Below are positions 23,092 to 32,786 of a DNA stretch of 52,500 bases, piece after piece. The notes under the pieces were generated by a model, which made no database searches, had not been told where the DNA came from, and saw only the letters and a list, made by a program, of their open reading frames with translations. The position numbers and the translations under genes are program-made. Source of the DNA: an uncultured Flavobacteriales bacterium (GTDB taxonomy: Bacteria; Bacteroidota; Bacteroidia; CAIKAF01); NCBI GenBank assembly GCA_903825395.1, contig CAIKAF010000001.1, forward strand, positions 1 through 52,500, given 5' to 3'. Every line of letters starts with the position of its first letter. The stretch's first letter is position 1.

Positions 23092-26000
23092 ATGACAGAA
23101 CCGACAACGGAAACAAAACCGGCTCCAAGGCGTTCAAAACGCTGGCTGTGGTGGATACCGCTGGTCATTGTATTGATTCTGTTGAGCCCCATTCTGTTGG
23201 TCCAACTTCATCCCGTGCAACGCTGGCTTGGTCAGCAGTTGGCTACGTATTTGGAAGAAACCACCGGAAACCATGTTGAAATAGATCGGCTTAAAATCCG
23301 ATTTTTCTCTGACATAGAACTGCAAAACGTGCTGGTTTTAGATTTGAAATCCGACACCATTGCCTCCATCCATTGCCTTCAAACGCATTGGCCCAAAGTA
23401 TCGGCTAAAACCATCTTCTTTCCTCATACTCAATTGGAATCCGCGCATTTTTACATGATTGGGGATTCAACGGGCACTACGGGTTTTCAATATTTTTTAG
23501 ATGCACTGCTTCCTCCCTCTTCCGGATCCAGCGGTGGTAGTTCACCCCGCTTGAGTTGGGGTAAAGTCTATTTGCACCATTCCTCATTTATGCTGGCTCC
23601 GGAAGGGCGAAAAAATCCCATTCCGGGCTCCTTTGATGCCAATAACCTTTGGTTTAGAAACATTGATGCATTGATCTCTGAATTTGATATTCATCGAGAC
23701 AGCATTGAAATGCGAATTGAACATCTTCGCACTCAAGAGCATGGAGGATTATCGCTGGCGGAACTTTCAGGCAAATTCCGGTATTGTTCGAAAGAAATCA
23801 GCTTAAAGCAGTTTGAATTGATAGCGGGAAAAGGTCGGTTGGCAGGAGACCTACGCATGCGGTATGATTCCATTGCGGATTTTGATGATTTTTTTAATCG
23901 GGTCAAATGGAATGTACACTTGAAACAGAGCAACATTCCCTGGGCGCACCTTGGATTGTTCATTCCACAGCTGCGAAATTTTCCTGGACAAATTCAGCTT
24001 AGGGGCAACATAGACGGAACCCTCAATCACCTGAAAAGCAAGAACTTGATACTATCCACAGGCCGTTCCACACGGATTAAAATGCAGGTGGAGCTTAAAA
24101 ACCTGGAACACATAGAAAACCTAGACCTTCAACTGTCTGCACCCGAAATCCAAAGCAGTTATGCCGATGTACTTCAGCTCCCCATAACAGAATTGGCTGG
24201 CGAGCCGGTAGAAATCCCCGAATTACTAAAATCGGCAGGCATTGTACGGTTGCAGTTGAGCGTGAACGGAAGCCTTAATGATTTTCAAACCGAGCTGAAC
24301 GGTCAAACGGATTTAGGAAATGTGGCGGCCAAGCTGCACATGAAAAATGCGACAGGCAGTAAACCCGAGTATGAGGGCTGGCTTGAATTGGACAACCTGA
24401 ACTTGGGTGCTATAAGCGGCGACAGTAGTTTGTTGGGCCGCATTTCTGCTGTTGGCGAAATACGTGGTCAAGGCTTTGGTGGGCCGGATTTTTTTGTGGC
24501 TTTTGACGGAAAAATAAACCGCTTGGGCTTAAACTCTTACACCTATACGAACATTGAACTGACGGCCGATATGGGCCCTTCCATATTCACCGGGCGGATT
24601 CAATCCAACGACCCCCATGCTCAATTTTTATTTAACGGCCGAATTGATTTCTCAAAGGAAAATCCGGACATGGACTTCATTGCCAATCTAAGCCGTTTGG
24701 ATTTGATTCCCTTGGGTATCATTTTGGGCGATTCCATTCAGAGCATTACCACCACGATGGTGGTCAAAGCCCAAGGACTTCATCCCGATCAATTGCTGGG
24801 GCAGGTTCAATTCCAACACCTGAAAATGAAAACTGCCGAGGTTGAACATACCTTTGGTAATCTGGATATTGTCGCCGAACCCAGTACAGAGGGAAAAATA
24901 TTATCCATCCGTTCAGAGGTAGCTGAAGTTGACTTTGAGGGGAAATTCACCCTGGCCAATTTGTGGAATGACATTCAAAACCGAATAGCGGGATTAAGTC
25001 CTGCCACCGGGTTTAAAAAAAACAACATTGAAGGACCCAATGTTCAGGATTTCACCATGTCGTTGCGCCTGAAAAAACCGGATGTATTGACCGATTTATT
25101 TTTGCCGGATCTTAGCATTCATCCAAATACAGTGGTGTTTGGAAATTACAATGCCGCCGGTGGAGATGTGCATTTAAACCTGAAAAGCGGCTTAATTCGG
25201 TGGAAAGAAAACCATGTGCACAACCTTTCTGTGGGTATGGATACCTACCGCGACACCCTTCGCTTTTCATTGCTCAGCGACCAAATTGGATTGAATGACA
25301 GCATGGAAATCGACAGGGCCTTTTTGACCGCCGATTTTATTCGAGATTCCATGTACATTAACCTGGGATTCAACAACCGCGGGCAAAAGGTCAATGCAGG
25401 CCGAATCCGTGCGCATACCCGGTTTACCGACCCAAAAATGATTCCTTTGGTGTTTGATCACAGTTATTTTTATTACCAAGACAGCCTATGGTTTATCAAT
25501 CCAGAGGCTGAAATTCAGTTTTATGCCAACCACATCGACGTTAAAGGCCTTCAATTGCTTCGGGAAAATAAAGAACCGATTTTATCCATCGAAGGGCGAG
25601 CCGGTGAGCAACGCAGCGACCGACTTTTCATTGAATTCAATCAATTCCCCCTTGGAATTACCAATGAATTTGTCGGCAACAAAACCTTAGGGATTGGAGG
25701 CACGGTAAAAGGCAATTTAACCGTATTCCGAAGCCTAAGCGATTCCTTGCCCTTGATTACTTCAGATTTAAACGTCAAAGCCTTGTCGTTCATGGGCGTG
25801 GTACTTGGAGATTTAGACCTGCTGAGTGGTTTTGGACTCAAACAAAAGCGAGAATTGGAACTGGCTGCCAGCCTCCGCTCTGGCTCAACCGAAATTTTAA
25901 GCATAAAAAATAGCCGTCTCCGTCCTTTTACTCCCAATCAATTGCTGGATTTAGACATCCACCTGAATGGATTGGATCTATCTTTTTTGCAGCCGTTAAC

Positions 26001-27813
26001 GGCAGGCTCATTGAATGAATTAAAGGGAATAGCATCAGGGCGAATTCTGGTGAAAGGCGGCGCAGAAGACCCTCAAATCAACGGAGGTGTTTTCCTGGAA
26101 AAGTGCCGAATCACTCCAACCTTCTTAAACAGCCCGTTTAACCTTGATTTTCAAAAGCAGCCTATATTATTGACCAACCGATCTTTGGTATTTCCTGATG
26201 TTAAAATCACCGACGATGCCTTGGGGCAAGGGCACTTGATTGGACTCATTTTCCATGAGGCGTTTCAAAACATGGAGTTGAATGTATCCATTGACCGAAT
26301 ACAGCAATTGCAGGTCATGAATACGCGAGCCAAAGACAATGAACTGTTTTATGGGAAGGCGGTAGTTACCAGTCAAGACATGCTGCCCACAGGAAATAAA
26401 AAGGCCGTTCAAATTCGTGGGCCCCTAGAAAACCTTATCATTTCAGCTCATGTTGAATTGGGCAAGGGCACCCAAATCAACCTCCCCATTTCCTCTTCCA
26501 CCTCGGCCACCGAAAATACCTTTGTAGGTTTTGTAGAGCCCAGCATGGTGGTACAGGAACCCGGAACCAAGGTGCAGCGCAAAAAAATAAAAAAGCAGCA
26601 GTCGGATTTCAACCTGACCGTCGATTTAAACGTGCGCAGTCAAAAAGAGGCCATGTATCGGGTCATTTTTGATGAAACCGTAGGCGACGTATTGACGGCC
26701 TATGGCAGCAGTGATAACCTAAGGTTGCAGGTAGATTTACGCGATAAATTTTACATGGATGGGGTATTCACCATTGAAAGGGGCGATTACTTGTTTACCC
26801 TTTCCAACTTGGTCAACAAGCCCTTTGTAATTAAACCGGGAAGTACCGTATTGTGGTCGGGCGATCCGTTGGGAGCCCAAATCAATGCCACGGCAATACA
26901 CCCTGCACGGGCCTCTTTATTTCCGTTGGTGGCTCCATTTTTAAGTACCGATGCCCAGGCCGAACGCTACAAGCGGGCCAGCCGAATTTTTTCGGAATTG
27001 AGTTTAACGGGATTGTTGATTGACCCCAGCATCGGTTTTGGATTGAGTTTGCCAGATGAAGATGAATCGGCCAAAGCCTTGGTGCGCTCTGTATTGAACA
27101 GTCCGGAAGAAATCAACAAACAGGTATTTTCCCTGTTGATTATCAACTCCTTCCTCCCCCCAGAATCCATTGGTTCCTCCGGATTTGGAAGCAATTTGGC
27201 GGCTTCAGGATTGGGAAGCAACTCCTTGAGCTTATTGAGCGGGCAGTTGAACAACTGGCTGGGTAAAGTAACCCGAGATGTCAACATCAACTTGGATTAT
27301 CAGGCGGGCGAGCAAAACCGGTCGGAGCGCGTCATGGTAGGATTGCAAACCCAATTGTTTGACAATCGGGTTTTAATTGATACGGACTTGGGCGTAGGTG
27401 GAAACGACGGGAATGCCAGCAACAATCAAAATACAGTGGTGGGGAACGTAAACATTGAAGTAAAGGCCACCAACGATGGTCGCCTGAGGATTCGGGCCTT
27501 TAATCGAAGCAATGAATTTAACCTCTTAAAAAACTCTGTTCCCTACACCCAAGGCATGGGCGTTAGCTATCAGCGGGATTTTGATGCCTGGGGCGACTTA
27601 TTTAAGCGGGCCGTGGCCGAGAAGAAGCCCGTTCGAAATGGCCCTGTCAAGCCCAATTCTGAGCCGGTTCGAGGCTTAATCAACGATTCTGACCCGGAAT
27701 ATTTGCGTGAACGCAAAGATGAATTTGATGCACCAGTAGATGAAGGCAAACCGGAAGAAGAAGATCCTGAACCCGTTCAGGATGTGGCTCCCGACCCGAT
27801 TGATATGGATTAA
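23092..27813 (+). CDS. tamB: TamB-domain translocation and assembly protein
   Basis: The 1573-residue protein is anchored by one N-terminal membrane helix (WLWWIPLVIVLILLSPILLV, about residues 18-37). The rest is a very long run of beta-rich repeats expected to span the periplasm as a hydrophobic groove. The last 350-400 residues form the TamB C-terminal domain (formerly DUF490), e.g. FTIERGDYLFTLSNLVNKPF and the low-complexity Gly/Ser/Asn stretch near 1360-1385. AsmA-like proteins of this type carry lipids or assist outer-membrane proteins. The tail is acidic (EEDPEPVQDV). Its expected partner, a lipoprotein TamA (TamL), is encoded at 38741-41236, 11 kb away. Confidence 0.9.
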   Translation: MTEPTTETKPAPRRSKRWLWWIPLVIVLILLSPILLVQLHPVQRWLGQQLATYLEETTGNHVEIDRLKIRFFSDIELQNVLVLDLKSDTIASIHCLQTHWPKVSAKTIFFPHTQLESAHFYMIGDSTGTTGFQYFLDALLPPSSGSSGGSSPRLSWGKVYLHHSSFMLAPEGRKNPIPGSFDANNLWFRNIDALISEFDIHRDSIEMRIEHLRTQEHGGLSLAELSGKFRYCSKEISLKQFELIAGKGRLAGDLRMRYDSIADFDDFFNRVKWNVHLKQSNIPWAHLGLFIPQLRNFPGQIQLRGNIDGTLNHLKSKNLILSTGRSTRIKMQVELKNLEHIENLDLQLSAPEIQSSYADVLQLPITELAGEPVEIPELLKSAGIVRLQLSVNGSLNDFQTELNGQTDLGNVAAKLHMKNATGSKPEYEGWLELDNLNLGAISGDSSLLGRISAVGEIRGQGFGGPDFFVAFDGKINRLGLNSYTYTNIELTADMGPSIFTGRIQSNDPHAQFLFNGRIDFSKENPDMDFIANLSRLDLIPLGIILGDSIQSITTTMVVKAQGLHPDQLLGQVQFQHLKMKTAEVEHTFGNLDIVAEPSTEGKILSIRSEVAEVDFEGKFTLANLWNDIQNRIAGLSPATGFKKNNIEGPNVQDFTMSLRLKKPDVLTDLFLPDLSIHPNTVVFGNYNAAGGDVHLNLKSGLIRWKENHVHNLSVGMDTYRDTLRFSLLSDQIGLNDSMEIDRAFLTADFIRDSMYINLGFNNRGQKVNAGRIRAHTRFTDPKMIPLVFDHSYFYYQDSLWFINPEAEIQFYANHIDVKGLQLLRENKEPILSIEGRAGEQRSDRLFIEFNQFPLGITNEFVGNKTLGIGGTVKGNLTVFRSLSDSLPLITSDLNVKALSFMGVVLGDLDLLSGFGLKQKRELELAASLRSGSTEILSIKNSRLRPFTPNQLLDLDIHLNGLDLSFLQPLTAGSLNELKGIASGRILVKGGAEDPQINGGVFLEKCRITPTFLNSPFNLDFQKQPILLTNRSLVFPDVKITDDALGQGHLIGLIFHEAFQNMELNVSIDRIQQLQVMNTRAKDNELFYGKAVVTSQDMLPTGNKKAVQIRGPLENLIISAHVELGKGTQINLPISSSTSATENTFVGFVEPSMVVQEPGTKVQRKKIKKQQSDFNLTVDLNVRSQKEAMYRVIFDETVGDVLTAYGSSDNLRLQVDLRDKFYMDGVFTIERGDYLFTLSNLVNKPFVIKPGSTVLWSGDPLGAQINATAIHPARASLFPLVAPFLSTDAQAERYKRASRIFSELSLTGLLIDPSIGFGLSLPDEDESAKALVRSVLNSPEEINKQVFSLLIINSFLPPESIGSSGFGSNLAASGLGSNSLSLLSGQLNNWLGKVTRDVNINLDYQAGEQNRSERVMVGLQTQLFDNRVLIDTDLGVGGNDGNASNNQNTVVGNVNIEVKATNDGRLRIRAFNRSNEFNLLKNSVPYTQGMGVSYQRDFDAWGDLFKRAVAEKKPVRNGPVKPNSEPVRGLINDSDPEYLRERKDEFDAPVDEGKPEEEDPEPVQDVAPDPIDMD

Positions 27814-27904
27814 AACCTAGGGGTAGGTTGAGCAACTTGTAGCGATTTTGAATCAATAAGAGCTGGGATTGGAGGCGCTGCCTGCAGCATGGAAGGGATG
27901 TTGA

Positions 27905-28060
27905 ACGAGGAGGCCTGCGGCAGGGATTGAACACGGTTGGACGCCCTGTGGGCGGCGGCTGGTGGCGCGTGGTGAGGAGGCGACGTGAGGAGCCACCGCA
28001 ACCCGCTGCCACCCCGCCGGCCCAGGGTGGACTACCGGTGAAAGCCCGGCTGCCGCCCTA
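27905..28060 (+). repeat. Structured intergenic repeat, copy B (+ orientation)
   Basis: About 150 bp downstream of tamB. It opens GCGGCAGGGATTGAACACGG and ends GGCTGCCGCCCT. The central stem pairs CCCTGTGGGCGGCGGCTGGT with GCCACCCCGCCGGCCCAGGG; these arms differ in sequence from copy A yet still pair. The core GGCGACGTGAGGAGCCACCG is shared. Confidence 0.75.
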
Positions 28061-28169
28061 AAAAAAGTCAACATGGAACTCGGAAATGAGTTGAAGTGGA
28101 GGCAAAAAAAGAGGTTGGAGATGCTGGGTGATGCGGAAAGTCCGCTAAGTTCAGCACATTTGAAATTTG

Positions 28170-28243
28170 TGATCCCATCAGGATTCGAACCTGAGACCTA
28201 CTGCTTAGAAGGCAGTTGCTCTATCCAGCTGAGCTATGGGACC
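28170..28243 (-). tRNA. tRNA-Arg (anticodon TCT)
   Basis: On the minus strand the 74-nt gene folds as a cloverleaf. The acceptor stem GGTCCCA/TGGGATC has one G-T pair, the D-arm is AGCTCAGCTGGATAGAGC, the anticodon loop CTTCTAA gives TCT for arginine AGA, and the T-loop is GGTTCGAATCC. CCA is not encoded. It is the last of three tRNA genes in the leftward direction, after a terminator-like hairpin. Confidence 0.95.
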
Positions 28244-28256
28244 TGATGCGGGCAAC

Positions 28257-28281
28257 AAAAAACCCCGTTTTACCGGGGTTG
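28257..28281 (-). terminator. Rho-independent terminator between tRNA-Pro and tRNA-Arg
   Basis: Read leftwards, AACCCCG-GTAA-AACGGGGTT forms a stable hairpin followed by TTTTTT. It would end transcription after tRNA-Pro, so tRNA-Arg may need its own promoter or read-through. Confidence 0.65.
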
Positions 28282-28284
28282 TTG

Positions 28285-28358
28285 TCGGGGTGGCAGGATT
28301 CGAACCTACGACCTCCTGCTCCCAAAGCAGGCGCGATACCGGGCTACGCTACACCCCG
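28285..28358 (-). tRNA. tRNA-Pro (anticodon TGG)
   Basis: The 74-nt cloverleaf on the minus strand has the acceptor stem CGGGGTG/CACCCCG, the typical C1-G72 pair of bacterial tRNA-Pro. The anticodon loop TTTGGGA gives TGG, and the T-arm is GTAGGTTCGAATCCTGC. CCA is not encoded. It lies 10 nt downstream of tRNA-Ser. Confidence 0.95.
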
Positions 28359-28368
28359 AATTCCTTGG

Positions 28369-28455
28369 CGGTGAGGGGGGGATTCGAACCCCCGGTACCA
28401 TTGCTGGTACGGCAGTTTAGCAAACTGCTGGTTTCAGCCACTCACCCACCTCACC
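28369..28455 (-). tRNA. tRNA-Ser (anticodon GCT)
   Basis: The 87-nt gene on the minus strand has the acceptor stem GGTGAGG/CCTCACC and discriminator G73. The anticodon loop TTGCTAA gives GCT, serving AGC/AGT. The long variable arm (TACCAGCAATGGTA) is expected of class II tRNAs, and the T-arm is GGGGGTTCGAATCCCCC. It is first in the tRNA order. Confidence 0.95.
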
Positions 28456-28545
28456 AAGGTGGATTGCAAAAGTAATCATTCACAGCAACGAAGCAAATAT
28501 TTTTTTCAAGGATTTTCGACACTCTGCGTAGAATTAAATTATACC

Positions 28546-28557
28546 TATTTTTGAATA
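28546..28557 (+). promoter_or_regulatory. Promoter of the peptide-type ABC importer, predicted leaderless
   Basis: TATTTTTG at 28546-28553 matches TAnnTTTG with only 4 nt to the GTG start at 28558. The absence of any other start codon near the signal peptide and this spacing support GTG 28558. Confidence 0.6.
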
Positions 28558-30327
28558 GTGAACCCGATCCGTCTTTTATCCTTCCTAACCTTATCCTTAG
28601 GGCTAATCGGCTGCGGATTCTTCGGAACCAATACCGAAGATTCCAAGGCCATTGACCTGAATTTGGAACCGTATAAACGCTTGATTAACAGCCCATGGAA
28701 CAGCCTTTGGTCTACTGAAAATTCCATTCAGGTTTCCATGCCTTCCATTCCCGCTTCGCTCAATCCTTTTTGGAATGTTACCTCTTCCGGCTTGGCCATT
28801 CAAGGTCAAATTCATGGTTGCCTATGGAAAACAAATCCGCTCAGCGGATTGCCGGAACCAGATTTAGTGACCAATGTTCAATTTACCACCAAGGCCCCTG
28901 GAACAGTTCAACTGTGCATTTCCCAACATCGGTATTTTGAGAACGGCAGCAATTCCACGCTCTGCAAGGCGGCCGATGTAGCCTTTAGTTTAAAGGCCTT
29001 TGCCCTTCCCGGCTTTGCACACCCAGCCTATGAAAATGCCCTGGAATTCATCCAAGAACTAAGCATTTTAAACGATTCCACTGTGCGCATTCGATTTTCA
29101 GGCAGCGATTCTGCCTGCATTCAAAACCTGTGCGACTTGCCCATCTTACGTGAATCAGAATGGGATCCTCAGTTCGCCTTAAGAACGTTTACCTGGACCG
29201 GGAAAAATGGGCCGAACCTAGAACAAACTGGACTTAAATCAACTGAGAACATTAGCTCTCCCGGTAAAGGCCTAGGCCACTATGCATTGGATTTATTTCA
29301 GCCCTCTCAACACGTACGGCTCTCTAAACATGTTAAAAATGGAAGTGAGTCCGGGCCCGATACGCTGAACTACGTTTGGCTGGGCGATGCCACAGGGTTG
29401 GAAAATCACTTGAAGTATCAGCGGGCAGATGTATTCTCCTATTTAACACACCAAGATTACCGCAGCTTTACAGCCAACCCCGACATTGCACAGCATTACC
29501 ACCTGACAGCTATTCAAACCGAAACCTTAAATTTTTTAGCCTTCAACACGCGACCTGAAGAAACAAAAGCGCATCCCATATTGGCAGATCGGCAAGTCAG
29601 GCTTGCTATTTCTCAATTAACCCCGGTAGAAACGATTTTAAAAAAAGTGTTCGAGCTTCCGGCTCAACCCATGTCGATTATGGGACATTTGGGACCCGGT
29701 CAGGCCTACGCCAAACCAGCACATTCCTATACTTTACACCAAGGAAAAGCCAGTCTGGGCAAATTGGGCTGGAAAGATTCAGATGCAAACGGCATATTGG
29801 ATAAAACCATTGAAGGAAAAAAAGTAGAACTGAAGCTACGGATTATTTACAACTCAACCTCTCGGGTTTCTGAAGATTTGGTGGCGGTATTGGAGGCAGA
29901 ATGGTTGAAATGTGGGATAGGAATCGAAAAACAGGGAGTTGCGGCGGCGGCGTTTTTCGATGCCATTCAGAACCGCAGTTACGACATTGTACTCAGCAGT
30001 TTTTCAGGAAAATCAAGCGCAGCCCACATTAAAGAAATTTGGCATTCAGAAAATTGGACAAATGGAGGACACAATTATACCGGATTTGGGAGCGACAGCT
30101 CCGATGCCTGGTTGGAACAAATGGCCAGCAGCTCATCCATTGCGCAGCGGCGCGACTGCCTGCTCAAGTTGCAGGATTTAATTTTACAGGAATCGCCCTG
30201 GATACCTTTGTATTTTAGTCAACGGTATGTGGCAACGCACAAACGCTGGCACAACATGGTTGTGTTGGCCTCGCCCCCCGGATTTTTCGTTGGCAAAGCG
30301 AGGTTGGGAATACAGACCTCACCATAA
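28558..30327 (+). CDS. ABC transporter substrate-binding lipoprotein (peptide/OppA-type)
   Basis: The 589-residue protein is a family-5 solute-binding protein. A lipoprotein signal peptide (MNPIRLLSFLTLSLGLIGC) puts the lipidated Cys at position 19. Family features include SLNPFWNVTSSGLAIQGQIH near the start, a long middle domain, LNFLAFNTRPEE and the C-terminal LQDLILQESPWIPLYF. It should capture peptides or similar solutes for the permeases encoded at 30439 and 31652. No ATPase gene is next to it in the window, so the energy subunits are elsewhere. Confidence 0.85.
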   Translation: MNPIRLLSFLTLSLGLIGCGFFGTNTEDSKAIDLNLEPYKRLINSPWNSLWSTENSIQVSMPSIPASLNPFWNVTSSGLAIQGQIHGCLWKTNPLSGLPEPDLVTNVQFTTKAPGTVQLCISQHRYFENGSNSTLCKAADVAFSLKAFALPGFAHPAYENALEFIQELSILNDSTVRIRFSGSDSACIQNLCDLPILRESEWDPQFALRTFTWTGKNGPNLEQTGLKSTENISSPGKGLGHYALDLFQPSQHVRLSKHVKNGSESGPDTLNYVWLGDATGLENHLKYQRADVFSYLTHQDYRSFTANPDIAQHYHLTAIQTETLNFLAFNTRPEETKAHPILADRQVRLAISQLTPVETILKKVFELPAQPMSIMGHLGPGQAYAKPAHSYTLHQGKASLGKLGWKDSDANGILDKTIEGKKVELKLRIIYNSTSRVSEDLVAVLEAEWLKCGIGIEKQGVAAAAFFDAIQNRSYDIVLSSFSGKSSAAHIKEIWHSENWTNGGHNYTGFGSDSSDAWLEQMASSSSIAQRRDCLLKLQDLILQESPWIPLYFSQRYVATHKRWHNMVVLASPPGFFVGKARLGIQTSP

Positions 30328-30438
30328 AGAAGGAGACATAGAACGGTCCTGCCCTCTCATGCTACCTACCCGGCAAAATCGCAGCAGCCTTTTTCAGCCA
30401 TCAATTAACCTATCTTTACCCTGGGAAATTTTTTATCT

Positions 30439-31655
30439 ATGGGCATGAATTGGGTCTTCAAGCAATGGACATTCGCCTTGAAAATGGGCCTCTCTTTCTT
30501 GTGTATTCTGCTGCTTGGATTTGGGTTAACCCTGCCTCAAGGCGCAGTCCATTCAAATTCGAAAAATAAAAATGCTCCGCTCATTCCCAATTCCGATGCT
30601 CCGGCTTTCTATGTTAGCCTACAACCAAATATTCTACCTTCCGATTATGCCGCCCTTCCAAATTGCCCTCAAAAGAAAACGCTTGGCATTTTAATTTTTA
30701 AGTATGGACATGGATTGGATTGGATTGGGTACATTGGTTCAAATCCATGCACCATCAACAGCGGCTACCCTCGCCCGAGGTGTTTGAATCGTTGACAAAA
30801 GACAGCAATTTGGTTGCTTCAGCCCCCTTCCTACCCATTCATCTGCGCAGCTTAAAACCCGTTCCACAGAACTGGTTTTCAGCTTTACCCAGCATTCATT
30901 TCCATTCCAACAATCTATTTCACCGGTATGCATTTGGCGATTCAAAACAGAATCAGGGCTTGATTTCTGGACATTTCGGATACAGCCTTAGAAATCACCT
31001 TCCGGTGAAGCCCTTGATTTTAAACGCGGCCAAAACCACCCTTCGGTTTGCCTTTCCTGCGTTTATCATCAGCTGCATTGTTGGTCTGGTACTGGGCCTG
31101 GTGTCAACCTATCTAAGGTTCCCGGTTCTACCCATGTTTTTAATTTCCATTATCCCCTCCTATGTATTGGGAGCCTTTGTTTTTCTGGCTTTTGATTGGG
31201 GCGGATCTACCCTCCCCCCAACGGTTGAAAATGGCAACATCGTTGAAATGATTAAAGCCTATTCCTTACCCATTCTTACCCTTGTTTTGGTTCACTCTTC
31301 GTTGTTTAGTGCCCACATTCATTTTTGGATGCAGGGAGAAACCAGACACGATTATTACCGAACCGCTCTGGCTAAAGGATTGCGGCCCTTGCATGCCCTT
31401 TTTGTCCATGCCCTCCGAGCCATACTCCCTTTAATCCTTACGTTTTTTTTACACCGGTTTCCATTGATTCTCAGTGGCACTGTGGTGGTAGAAGTTATGT
31501 TTGGGGTCCCCGGTTTTGGCCGATTGGCCTGGGTAGCAGTATCAGAAAACGATCAACCCATTGTGTTGGGCTGCATGCTAATGGCTTCGGTACTGGCATG
31601 GATTACTGTTTTTCTAAACGGCCTGTTTCAGTCAAACCCACGAAATGCGCTATGA
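30439..31655 (+). pseudogene. Peptide-type ABC permease (DppB/OppB), frameshifted in a GGATT repeat
   Basis: Two overlapping frames (30439-30795 and one running from 30720 to 31655) together encode one inner-membrane permease. The N-terminal part has a membrane helix and periplasmic stretch (FYVSLQPNILPSDYAALPN). The C-terminal part has about five helices and the EAA-like loop YYRTALAKGLRPLHALFVHA. The break lies in (GGATT)x3 at 30712-30726. Removing one 5-bp unit restores one continuous frame (reading K-Y-G-H-G-L-D-W-V-H-W-F-K-S). This could be a slipped repeat with on/off effect, a true loss, or an assembly error. Its TGA overlaps the next start (ATGA at 31652). Confidence 0.8.
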
Positions 31656-32587
31656 AAACCAGCAGGTTCATCGCATGGGGTTGGATTTTTATTTTAGGCC
31701 TGGGCCTTTTATTATCGATGATTTTAGACCTTCAAAACGGAAAAATTCCGATGCTGGAAGGGCAGCTCGCTCCCGGCAGTGCTGAGGCTGTACTGGGCAC
31801 CGACCACCTGGGTCGCAACCTAGCCCTAGGATTGCTTTCCGGCATTCCGGCCTTGATTAGGTTGGTGATTCCATCGTTGGTTTTAAGCCTAGCACTTAGC
31901 CTGATATCTGCTCTGATTTTAGCCCGAAATATACGCCCAAAGCTGCCCGTTCTATCCTTCATTCTCCTCCTCTTTTTACTTTCCATGCTGGGGTATGCAC
32001 TGAGCTGGATTCGCATTTTCCCCCTACCGTTAATCGCTCTGGCCCTGGGCCTTGGGCTCCTCTTGCTGTGGCTTCCCCTACCGGGTTACCGCTTGCGCCT
32101 TCCGCTTCCTTATCTGATTCAAATTCTGATGTTGGCTGTACTTTCAATTCCGGGCCTGCTGCTCCTGTTCAGCATCAATCCAAGCTCTTATGGTACTCTC
32201 ATTGCCCTCATCGGGGGCACGTCTTGGGTTGCTACAGCGCAATTCAGTCAACGAAAAATGGAGAATTATTTCAACAGCACTGAGTTTCAAAATGCACACA
32301 TCCTTGGCTTGCCTTGGCACCGAATCCTCACTGTTCATCTGTTGCCAAAACTGTTCATTTTACTGACTCCGCAATTGGCTTGGTTGGTATCGGGATTCAT
32401 CGTTCTCGAGGGCAGTTTGGGCTACCTGGGCATAGGCCTGCCGGCGGAACACTGGGGCTGGGGCCAAATGCTTCGCCTGGGCCTTCAACATCCTGATTTG
32501 TGGTGGACCTGGCTGTTCCCTGGCCTTTGCATAGCGGCAACAACAAGCTCCATTTTTGTTGTCTTAAAAGGGAAACCAGGCTCTTGA
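31652..32587 (+). CDS. Peptide-type ABC permease (DppC/OppC)
   Basis: The 311-residue inner-membrane protein starts at ATG 31652 (MKTSRFIAWGWIF), overlapping the stop of the previous gene by 4 bp; a longer frame from 31598 lies inside that gene. About six or seven hydrophobic helices are seen. GSAEAVLGTDHLGRNLALGLLSGIP is the conserved DppC segment (LGTDxxGR), and NAHILGLPWHRILTVHLLPK is the EAA loop that touches the ATPase. It pairs with the frameshifted permease upstream and the lipoprotein at 28558. Without a working partner permease the importer would fail. Confidence 0.85.
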   Translation: MKTSRFIAWGWIFILGLGLLLSMILDLQNGKIPMLEGQLAPGSAEAVLGTDHLGRNLALGLLSGIPALIRLVIPSLVLSLALSLISALILARNIRPKLPVLSFILLLFLLSMLGYALSWIRIFPLPLIALALGLGLLLLWLPLPGYRLRLPLPYLIQILMLAVLSIPGLLLLFSINPSSYGTLIALIGGTSWVATAQFSQRKMENYFNSTEFQNAHILGLPWHRILTVHLLPKLFILLTPQLAWLVSGFIVLEGSLGYLGIGLPAEHWGWGQMLRLGLQHPDLWWTWLFPGLCIAATTSSIFVVLKGKPGS

Positions 32588-32624
32588 TTTTGAAGGATAT
32601 TTGATTTTTTTTGGGCGGGTTTCG

Positions 32625-32765
32625 GGCTTTCCGGGTAAGTCCGCGCAGCAACCGGGGGCGGCAGGCTGCCAAAAGGAGCTTCCTCTGGTCGCTCTTTTGG
32701 CTAGCTGCCGCCAGCCCGGTTGCTGCTTGCGGGCTTACCTCGTCAATCCCGCCCGCAGGCGCCTT
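32625..32765 (-). repeat. Structured intergenic repeat, copy D (- orientation, divergent)
   Basis: Read on the minus strand it opens GCGGGCGGGATTGACGAGG and ends GGAAAGCCCGAAACCCGCCC, as in copies A-C. Its long stem pairs AGCAGCAACCGGG with CCCGGTTGCTG, plus GGCGGCAG/CTGCCGCC and AGCCAAAAG/CTTTTGGC. Core GCGACCAGAGGAAGC is a diverged form. It lies between convergent genes (oppC-like and trmD). Confidence 0.65.
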
Positions 32766-32786
32766 AAAATGAAATATCTGTTCGAT

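Noticed and set aside
28236-28475. Open frame of 79 codons over the tRNA cluster
   Set aside because: It is the complement of three tRNA genes.
30720-31655. Separate short permease gene starting at 30720
   Set aside because: It lacks the N-terminal helix, overlaps the upstream frame by 76 bp, and both join into one normal permease when one GGATT unit is removed.
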